From Acidimicrobiales bacterium (GTDB taxonomy: Bacteria; Actinomycetota; Acidimicrobiia; Acidimicrobiales; JAKAVM01), in contig DAIDIS010000037.1 in the NCBI GenBank assembly GCA_027451785.1, positions 1-7,079 of the forward strand: a stretch of DNA of 7,079 nucleotides. Direction: 5' to 3'. A model generated the notes under the pieces. The model was not told where the DNA came from, did no database searches, and saw nothing but the letters and a program-made list of their open reading frames with translations. This document shows, in pieces, positions 1 to 5,640 of the stretch. The position numbers were made by a program, and so were the translations under genes. The stretch's first letter is position 1; each line of letters opens with the position of its first letter.

Positions 1-1126
1 GGTCTATGGACGAAACACGCACGATCTTCACTGCTTTGCCTGCGAATTTCTCGGACTGGCTGTAGTCGGAGGCAGACTGCCCTTGAGGCACGAAGAAGAT
101 CGACGCTCCGGCATTTCGGACCGCGACAGTCTTTTGTGGAAGTCCGCCTATCGGTTTTACCGTTCCGTCCGGTGCCATCTCGCCGGTTGCAGCGATTGTC
201 CTGCCGCCTGCAATATCGCCGGTTGAAAGCCTGTCGATGATTCCGAGCGTGAACGACAGCCCGGCAGAAGGCCCTCCTATTCCTTCGGAGTTGATCGACA
301 CCGGAAACGGCAATTGGGGAACTGTGAAGTCACTCACCTCGGCCCCGATGAAGGCCTTATTCACAACCTTCCCGGACCCGTCCTTTACCGACTTGGACCC
401 AAGGTTGAACGAAATGGATTTCTGTGAACCGCCCACGCTCGTCTCATACTTGAAATTCACGGATTGGCCAGGCTTGTAGGCGGAAAGCATGCTTACAAGT
501 TGCTCTGCGCTTGCGATGGGCTTTCCGTCCAAAGAGATAAGAATCGCGCCCTGATCAAAATACTTTGCCGCAGGAGTGCCTGCCTGAACGCCGACAACGT
601 AGGCGCCCGAGATCTCCTTCACGTTGTAGCCGAGGTGTTGAAGTGCCAACGTCTCGGCGACGTCTTGGGAACCGGACATTTCCTGATTCGAAACAGGGAT
701 GAGCTGAGACGGCGTCAGCGGTCCGAGAATCTCGGCGGCCTTGACCATTTGAACGTGCGGATCGAGGAGGTTTCCGATCACGTTTCCCATGGAGATGGTT
801 TCGAGTGTTACATCGGTGAGTAGGAAATTGCTGCGCTCATGTTTGGTCATCTGCTTAGGGGTTGTGATGAGCGACCCAACCGGCTGCGCCTGCCCAGGCC
901 CCATCGCGTAATAGTTCTTGTAGTGGATAAAAAGGCCAACCCACCCAACGAACAACAAAATGGCGACAACCAGGACCGCCACTAACGCCGCAAGGAACCT
1001 GCCCCGCAACTTTTGGTGGTTTTGCTCTACGGGGTTTTCGGGGGCATTGTCATCGGAGTTTTGTCCCGACGAACTTTGACCCGGTGAAATTTCAACTCCG
1101 CCGAGGTCCGGAGGTTGTTCGTCCAT
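1..1126 (-). CDS. ylbL: YlbL-family PDZ/Lon-like membrane serine protease, C-terminus cut by window edge
   Basis: Translating the minus strand from ATG at 1126 gives 375 uninterrupted residues that run off the left edge. The order is a hydrophilic cytoplasmic tail (1-40), one transmembrane helix (about 43-66), the YlbL-type extracytoplasmic region with the usual PG after the helix (GPGQAQPVG), a PDZ domain (about 160-245) and a Lon/S16 protease domain (about 265-375). The Ser-Lys dyad is visible: Ser287 in EGIGGPSAGLSF and Lys332 in GGLPQKTVAVRNAG. The enzyme should be membrane-anchored and cut substrates outside the membrane; natural substrates are not evident here. The start is firm because an in-frame TAG directly precedes the ATG, but no good Shine-Dalgarno is seen, so it may rely on coupling to the endopeptidase gene 34 bp upstream. 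Probably only a short C-terminal stretch is missing. Family call is strong; the physiological role is unknown. Confidence 0.93.
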   Translation of the reverse strand, partial: MDEQPPDLGGVEISPGQSSSGQNSDDNAPENPVEQNHQKLRGRFLAALVAVLVVAILLFVGWVGLFIHYKNYYAMGPGQAQPVGSLITTPKQMTKHERSNFLLTDVTLETISMGNVIGNLLDPHVQMVKAAEILGPLTPSQLIPVSNQEMSGSQDVAETLALQHLGYNVKEISGAYVVGVQAGTPAAKYFDQGAILISLDGKPIASAEQLVSMLSAYKPGQSVNFKYETSVGGSQKSISFNLGSKSVKDGSGKVVNKAFIGAEVSDFTVPQLPFPVSINSEGIGGPSAGLSFTLGIIDRLSTGDIAGGRTIAATGEMAPDGTVKPIGGLPQKTVAVRNAGASIFFVPQGQSASDYSQSEKFAGKAVKIVRVSSID

Positions 1127-1160
1127 CTACGGATTTATCAATGAATGCGTCGGCGAGTCG

Positions 1161-2366
1161 TCAGGCTACCCGTCCATAGCCAACCGGGTCACTCACGTAG
1201 TTGATCGATTGGATATGGATGTACGTTCCGAATGTGTCGGCACCGATAACCTGGCCACCACCTATATAGATCGTGACGTGGCCGAGAGCGACATCTCCAG
1301 GAGGCGAGTAGAAGACCAAATCGCCCGGCTGTAGCTGAGAAGCGCTGATCCTGGTGGTGTCGTAGTACTGTGCGATGCTCCCGTGCGGCAAGCTGACGCC
1401 GGCTTGGCTCCACGCATAAGCAGTCAACCCGGAGCAATCGTCTCCATCCGGCCCTTCACCACCCCAGATGTACGGTTTGCCCAGAACACTGTAGGCGGTG
1501 CGAACGGCGATACCCGCTGCTCCGGAAACGGGCGGAGCGGTCGGATTGGGACCCTGGTAGCTCGACCCTCCATCTCCTCCTCCTGAGGATTGGGCTGCTG
1601 CGGCCGCTTGTTGCTGGCTCCTGTATGCAGCTTGGGCAGCTGCTTCCCTCGCTGCCTGCTCAGCGGCTTGCTGTTGAGCTAACAGTGTCGCAAGGTTGCC
1701 CTTTACGCTGGCCAAAAGGCTCTGTTCAGCTCCCTGGGCCTGCAATGCGGCGTTCTTGTCGGCGCTAGCTTGCGCCAGCGACTGTTGATCGATGGCCAAG
1801 GCTTGCTGATATACGGCCTGTTCCTTAGCGATATTTCGCTGCTCGGCCTGCAGGGACGAGATCGTGGACTGCTCTTGGTTGGCCGTTACGTTCAGGTAGA
1901 AGCTCTTGACGGCAATGTCGTTTGCTCCCCCGCTCATGATCGAGTCCAATGTGGACACCCTGCCGTCATCGATAAACGAAGTAACCGCCTCTTTGCGAAG
2001 TATGCCTTCAGTGCTGACTTCTGATGCTTTGTCGGAGGCAAGCTTGTCGTTTGCGGCGGCTACCTGTGCCGATTCCTGCTGGACACGGATCTGCGCGGCA
2101 TCGTAGTTCTCGCTGAGCACGTTCAATTTCTGGTTGTAGGAATTGATCGTTGCCTGTATCTGCGAAATCTGTGCCTGGTCGCCTGAGATTGATGGGTCCG
2201 CAGACGCAGGAGATGTCGAAAGGCTCAACAACTGGGCACCGAACGAAAGAACGGCTACCGCAATTGCTGACGCGCGCCACGGATTCCTTCTTTTTCCGGA
2301 AGCCGACCCTGACGCCCGCTGGGCATTTCTCGGGAAATAATTCACGACTGACATAGCTTTACACAT
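1161..2366 (-). CDS. Secreted NlpC/P60 peptidoglycan endopeptidase with N-terminal coiled coil (RipA/CwlO-like)
   Basis: This 401-residue protein has a signal peptide (hydrophobic about 31-50, likely cut after PASA at 56), a long Gln/Ala-rich coiled coil (about 60-255), a Gly/Ser/Pro hinge (about 258-283) and a C-terminal NlpC/P60 domain (about 284-401). Catalytic Cys311 lies in GDDCSGLTAYAW and His363 in LGHVTIYIGGG. LQPGDLVFY is also typical. The family cleaves the stem peptide between D-Glu and the diamino acid, and the coiled coil usually keeps the enzyme inhibited until a partner, such as FtsEX in CwlO/RipC systems, relieves it. The third catalytic position, usually His, Glu, Asn or Gln, appears to be Gly375 (QVIGADTFG). 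It starts 15 bp after mreB with no obvious ribosome-binding site, suggesting coupled translation; Met5 (ATG at 2354) is an alternative start. Its link to mreB fits a role in wall elongation, which is inference. Confidence 0.9.
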   Translation of the reverse strand: MCKAMSVVNYFPRNAQRASGSASGKRRNPWRASAIAVAVLSFGAQLLSLSTSPASADPSISGDQAQISQIQATINSYNQKLNVLSENYDAAQIRVQQESAQVAAANDKLASDKASEVSTEGILRKEAVTSFIDDGRVSTLDSIMSGGANDIAVKSFYLNVTANQEQSTISSLQAEQRNIAKEQAVYQQALAIDQQSLAQASADKNAALQAQGAEQSLLASVKGNLATLLAQQQAAEQAAREAAAQAAYRSQQQAAAAAQSSGGGDGGSSYQGPNPTAPPVSGAAGIAVRTAYSVLGKPYIWGGEGPDGDDCSGLTAYAWSQAGVSLPHGSIAQYYDTTRISASQLQPGDLVFYSPPGDVALGHVTIYIGGGQVIGADTFGTYIHIQSINYVSDPVGYGRVA

Positions 2367-2381
2367 CCCGGGCCCAAAGTG

Positions 2382-3386
2382 TCAACGACCCGGTTTCATG
2401 AAGATAGTTTTCAGTGACTCGAAAGATTCTAGACAACGTCCCGCTCCAAGGACAACGCATTCCAATGGTGCGTCCACCAGCCTTACAGGCAGAGCGGTCT
2501 CTTCTGCGAGCCTTTGGGCTAGGCCATGCAGCAGCGCACCGCCGCCCACTAGGAAAACTCCCTCGCTAATCAGGTCCTGGGCGAGTTCTGGAGGCGCTTG
2601 GCCAAGGCACCTAACCACTGAATCGACCATGGCGGCTACAGGCTCTTCAATCGCTTTTCTAACTTCGGCAGGGTTCAATATGACGGTTTTCGGAAGGCCC
2701 GTCATGACATCCCTTCCGCGTACTTCAGCTTTCAATCCCTCGATAGAGGGATATGCGGATCCAATTGCCATCTTTATTTCTTCGGCAGTTCTCTCTCCAA
2801 CTGCAATTCCATAATCACGCCGAACAAACCCCTGTATTGCGGAATCAATATCGAAGCTTCCAACGCGGATGGCTTCAAGCGAGACGATCCCGCCCAACGA
2901 GATCACCGCTGTCTCCGTCGTTCCACCGCCGATGTCGACAACCATGTTGCCCAAAGGCTCATGGATCGGGAGCCCAGCCCCAATCGCCGCCGCCATCGGC
3001 TGCTCTATGAGGTGCACGCTCGTGGCCCCGGCCCTCTTGGTCGCCTCTTCGACGGCTCGCCTTTCAACAGCCGTGATGGCGGATGGAACGCAGATCAGGA
3101 CCTTCGGCTTGTTGAACTTGGAGACACCCACACGCTGCAGAAGGAGCCGGATCATCCGTTCAGTTATGTCGTAGTCCGTAATCGCGCCTTGACGAAGCGG
3201 CCGAGCGGCGGTGATATATCCCGGAGTACGGCCGATCATTTGCCACGCCTCGTGCCCCATTGCCAACACATCGTGCGTGTTTGAGTTCAAGGCAATGACC
3301 GACGGCTCGTTCAGGACAATTCCCGTGCCGCGCTCGTAGACCAGCGTGTTAGCCGTACCGAGGTCGATTGCGAGGTCTCTAGCCAG
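2382..3386 (-). CDS. mreB: MreB, actin-like rod-shape protein, apparently with a CTG start
   Basis: MreB forms ATP-dependent membrane filaments that guide the elongation peptidoglycan machinery. From the proposed start the protein is 334 residues, the usual family length. Visible motifs are phosphate-1 (DLGTANTLVY, 8-17), LNEPSV (25-30), phosphate-2 (VVDIGGGTTETAV, about 149-161), GERTAEEIK (about 197-205) and the adenosine motif VGGGALLHG (about 280-288). The first ordinary start codon in frame, TTG at 3290, would remove residues 1-32 including phosphate-1, so it cannot be right. The only candidate between that and an in-frame TGA (3393-3395) is CTG at 3386, giving ARDLAIDLG immediately after the start; an AAGGG lies about 11 bases upstream. 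The normally acidic ATPase residue in IEEPMAAAIG is Gln129 (IEQPMAAAIG). It is the first gene of the minus-strand string; mreC and mreD are not in the window. Identity is secure; the exact start is not. Confidence 0.93.
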   Translation of the reverse strand: MARDLAIDLGTANTLVYERGTGIVLNEPSVIALNSNTHDVLAMGHEAWQMIGRTPGYITAARPLRQGAITDYDITERMIRLLLQRVGVSKFNKPKVLICVPSAITAVERRAVEEATKRAGATSVHLIEQPMAAAIGAGLPIHEPLGNMVVDIGGGTTETAVISLGGIVSLEAIRVGSFDIDSAIQGFVRRDYGIAVGERTAEEIKMAIGSAYPSIEGLKAEVRGRDVMTGLPKTVILNPAEVRKAIEEPVAAMVDSVVRCLGQAPPELAQDLISEGVFLVGGGALLHGLAQRLAEETALPVRLVDAPLECVVLGAGRCLESFESLKTIFMKPGR

Positions 3387-3442
3387 TTTGGTTCACGCCC
3401 TTGTTGTCCCGAGGTACGCGCTCACCCGGAAATGATGAGTTC

Positions 3443-3471
3443 TCTCGTCTGCACTGCACCATGCTACGAGA
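3443..3471 (+). repeat. Inverted repeat, possible operator or mRNA hairpin
   Basis: The arms TCTCGT (3443-3448) and ACGAGA (3466-3471) are perfect 6-bp complements. Inside them GCA (3451-3453) can also pair with TGC (3462-3464), leaving a small internal loop and an 8-base loop. In plus-strand RNA the hairpin would end right at the ribosome-binding site of the leader ORF, where it could affect translation; as DNA it could be an operator. A 6-bp arm can occur by chance, so confidence is low. Confidence 0.3.
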
Positions 3472-3479
3472 AGGAAGGG
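3471..3479 (+). promoter_or_regulatory. Strong ribosome-binding site in front of the 11-codon leader ORF
   Basis: AAGGAAGGG stands 4-8 bases ahead of ATG at 3484, near-ideal spacing. It is the best ribosome-binding site in the region and it points at the leader, not at the GTG of the large gene 39 bases further on. This is what makes the short ORF worth annotating. Confidence 0.5.
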
Positions 3480-3483
3480 CGCG

Positions 3484-3519
3484 ATGTCTTTTCCGGATAT
3501 GACACAGGTACTCTTTTAG
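3484..3519 (+). CDS. 11-residue leader ORF (MSFPDMTQVLF), in frame with the next gene across one TAG
   Basis: ATG at 3484 opens 11 codons ending in TAG (3517-3519). One codon (GAA) separates the stop from GTG 3523 of the 684-residue protein, and both ORFs are in the same frame. Three readings fit. It may be a translated leader whose ribosomes reinitiate at the GTG, which itself has only AGGAA abutting it. The TAG may be a nonsense mutation or sequencing error in what was a longer N-terminus starting at 3484. Or the TAG may sometimes be read through. The peptide itself resembles nothing I recognise. Confidence 0.35.
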   Translation: MSFPDMTQVLF

Positions 3520-3522
3520 GAA

Positions 3523-5577
3523 GTGGGCGAAGTACACGGGGACGATTTCGAGAGGGAATCGCGGGAGGAAACCTACCTTCAACCTCCCTCTCCGGACGAC
3601 CGGCTTTGGAGGCATCCAAGCGAAGCCGGGCGGGAAGCGGCGCGCGCCTCGACGAGTCAATCCAACAGGCCAACGCCTGACGGGTCGGCGCACCGCAGGC
3701 TTACAGAAGCAGGGTTGGCAACAGGGCGGCCGACGTTAGGGCCGTCTCGATTCTCCGGCATTCAATTGATCCAAAGAAAGTCCGTGGGCGTTGCCGGGTT
3801 CCTAGCTGCTTCCCTTGCGATTGGGGCTTTTGGAGCATCCGGCGGATTCGGTTCTTCCGGACCCTCCGCTCTTGAAAGGACTTCCGCCTTTCGAAGTCAG
3901 TCGCCGTCAATCCGACTGTCGGACCTCGCTGCCTATGGAATCAGCGAGAACGGGAGCATTCTCTCCGAGCGCAAAGTCGGCAAGAACTCTGCAACCTCGA
4001 ACCGCAACGCTACGGTGATCTCCGACGCTTCAATCACGTCTGTCAGGGAGTTCTCCTCCAACCCGGCTGCGGTGTTGAGCGCCCTGGGTTCCGTAGTTGC
4101 CGTGGAAGCCAGTGCCAACGGTTGGGCCAGGTTCGGCACCGGGGCAGTCGTATCTTCCTCCGGCTCAGTAATCACGTCGTCGAGACTTCTTGCCGGAGCA
4201 ACAAGCATCCGACTGACGGACACCGAGGGCGAATCCGTCGTTGGGCAGCTCAGCGGCCTCGACGCCGCCACCGGGTTAGCTTTGATCAGCGGGGCCTCAT
4301 CATTCGGCTTGAAACCGATGCCGGTGGACTCATCGGGCATCTTGGTCTCAGGAGACAGCGAAATTGAGCTGTCGATAGGTACCGACTCCTCCCAGTCGGG
4401 CTCGTCGGCTCCCGGCCAAAGTCAAAGTCAAAGTGCATCTCTGCACCCGTACTTCAACGACGTAACCGTCCAACAGGCCCAAGAAGACGTCCAGATGCTG
4501 GATGGGTCAACCATTATGGACACCGCATCGGTCTCTTGCGTTTGCTCGGGAGTTCAAACCGGGGCCGACATGGGCGGCTTGATCCTAAGTTCAGCCGGCC
4601 AGCTTTTGGGAATCGTCTCGGCGGACTCTCCGTCATCGGCAACCGTGACCATTCAACCCACGTTTGACGCACCCACAGCGACACAACCGGCTCAGGCAAC
4701 ATCTCAACCGTCGGGTTCCAATCCCCCTACGCAAAGTGCTTCGGGATCCCAGCCTTCGGGAGGTGCGGTCCCAGACACGGGCGTCTCGTTGGGGTCCACT
4801 GGGAAACTCGGTGCAGGCGGAAGTGGCTCAGGTGGCGGCACCACCGGCGCCAGCCAACCGGCGACTGCTGGATCGACCCAATCCGGCCCGCTAGGTCTCG
4901 GCGCATCGCAGCCTTCTTCTTCGCCTTCCCCCGCCGGGGGTTCCGGGACCTTCTCCTCGTTACCAAGCTTGTCCGCCTCCTCACATGGCTCCTCAAATGG
5001 CTCCTCCGGGAGCGCTCCGCCGAGTGGAAGCCACGCCGCCAACAGCGGTAGCTCTCTTCCGGTCATTTCCAACACCAATTCGACACCTAGTTCAGCACCG
5101 AGCAACGCGGGATTGTCGTCCAGTTCCGCTTCCACGTCGAGCAGTGGAACCAACCCTTACGGTTCCTCCGGAACTATCGCGGTCTATAACTCCAACGTTC
5201 AAGAGTTCGTCATTCCGGCGAGCATCGCCGATTACGTGGCCCAGCAACTCGCCACAGTTGGCGATGTCGAATATGGGTGGATCGGCATCGAAGGACAAAG
5301 CGCTCCGGCCGGCTTTGAAGGCCCTGGTTCGCCAAGCGGAGTGGTAATCGACAGCGTCGGTTCCGCTGGGCCTGCCGAAGAAATCGGACTGCGCTCTGGT
5401 GATCTCATAATTTCCGTCGGGCCCAAGCAGGTCAGCGATCTTCTCGACCTTCAGTCGGATATTTCCCTGCAGCCTCCGGGAACGATGGAGATTCTGACTG
5501 TCCTTAGAAATGGCGAATCCATTCCCTGCCCCGTCGTCTTAGGTTCAACTCGCAGCTTGAGCCTGAATGGAGTCTGA
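3523..5577 (+). CDS. HtrA-like membrane pseudoprotease: WRHPSE motif, TM helix, triad-less trypsin fold, Ser/Gly/Pro linker, PDZ
   Basis: The 684 residues comprise a charged cytoplasmic N-terminus with PDDRLWRHPSE (24-34), a membrane helix (about 88-107), a degenerate trypsin/HtrA-like region (about 180-370), a long Ser/Gly/Pro/Thr/Gln-rich linker (about 380-550) and a PDZ domain (about 580-675; GLRSGDLIISVG is typical). The fold shows in GTGAVVSSSGSVITSS, the HtrA GSGVVI...G.ILTN strand pair, and in GGLILSSAGQLLGIVSA, the GNSGGPL region. All three catalytic positions are replaced: His by Arg221 (ITSSRLLAG), Asp by Gly251 (AATGLALI), Ser by Met350 (GADMGGL). It therefore probably binds, rather than cuts, envelope proteins. 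Two close cysteines (339 and 341) lie just before the Met. GTG 3523 is the only ordinary start before WRHPSE, with an in-frame TAG two codons upstream. Mature-end partners are unknown. The PDZ and architecture are clear; the pseudoprotease reading rests on alignment by eye. Confidence 0.88.
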   Translation: MGEVHGDDFERESREETYLQPPSPDDRLWRHPSEAGREAARASTSQSNRPTPDGSAHRRLTEAGLATGRPTLGPSRFSGIQLIQRKSVGVAGFLAASLAIGAFGASGGFGSSGPSALERTSAFRSQSPSIRLSDLAAYGISENGSILSERKVGKNSATSNRNATVISDASITSVREFSSNPAAVLSALGSVVAVEASANGWARFGTGAVVSSSGSVITSSRLLAGATSIRLTDTEGESVVGQLSGLDAATGLALISGASSFGLKPMPVDSSGILVSGDSEIELSIGTDSSQSGSSAPGQSQSQSASLHPYFNDVTVQQAQEDVQMLDGSTIMDTASVSCVCSGVQTGADMGGLILSSAGQLLGIVSADSPSSATVTIQPTFDAPTATQPAQATSQPSGSNPPTQSASGSQPSGGAVPDTGVSLGSTGKLGAGGSGSGGGTTGASQPATAGSTQSGPLGLGASQPSSSPSPAGGSGTFSSLPSLSASSHGSSNGSSGSAPPSGSHAANSGSSLPVISNTNSTPSSAPSNAGLSSSSASTSSSGTNPYGSSGTIAVYNSNVQEFVIPASIADYVAQQLATVGDVEYGWIGIEGQSAPAGFEGPGSPSGVVIDSVGSAGPAEEIGLRSGDLIISVGPKQVSDLLDLQSDISLQPPGTMEILTVLRNGESIPCPVVLGSTRSLSLNGV
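4417..4434 (+). repeat. CAAAGT hexamer, three exact tandem copies
   Basis: Three exact CAAAGT units sit inside the pseudo-HtrA gene and encode alternating Gln/Ser (GQSQSQSAS, about residues 298-306). They fall in a loop between the two halves of the trypsin-like region. The unit is a multiple of three, so slippage would change loop length without breaking the frame. Confidence 0.7.
4981..5006 (+). repeat. Imperfect 12-bp tandem repeat in the linker coding region
   Basis: TCACATGGCTCC and TCAAATGGCTCC (one mismatch) are adjacent and are followed by the start of a further unit (TCC). They encode SHGSSNGSSG in the low-complexity linker. This suggests that the linker grew partly by short in-frame duplications. 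Confidence 0.45.
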
Positions 5578-5640
5578 GCGGCCCTCGCTCAGCCCATGGA
5601 CCGAGCGGCATGCAGGTGGGATAGCGCGTAGGCTTGGAAT

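Larger units (their letters stand above)
3387..3483. promoter_or_regulatory. Divergent intergenic region between mreB and the pseudo-HtrA gene
   Basis: This 97-bp gap separates two outward-facing transcription units, so promoters for both are expected in or near it. I do not see a convincing -35/-10 pair on either strand. It contains a partial dyad (3443-3471), a strong Shine-Dalgarno for the plus-strand leader (3471-3479) and, on the minus strand, AAGGG near 3398-3402 ahead of the mreB start. Assignment as a control region is by position only. Confidence 0.4.

Noticed and set aside
2353..2385. TTGACA on the minus strand (2380-2385) overlapping the mreB stop, with TAAAGC 18 bases later, as a promoter for the endopeptidase gene.
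   Set aside because: The -10 match is poor and transcription would begin inside or after the likely start codon, leaving only a leaderless GTG.
3379..3693. 104-residue minus-strand frame ending inside the mreB start region.
   Set aside because: It is a basic, Arg-rich shadow of the pseudo-HtrA N-terminus and covers the divergent control region; no family resemblance.
4704..5153. 149-residue minus-strand reading frame, acidic and Pro/Glu-rich.
   Set aside because: It is antisense to the low-complexity Ser/Gly/Pro linker, whose composition suppresses stops on the opposite strand; no ribosome-binding site or domain.
5585..5607. CGCTC/GAGCG inverted repeat in the 63-bp gap after the pseudo-HtrA gene.
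   Set aside because: Five-bp arms with a 12-base loop and no T-run; too weak for a terminator.
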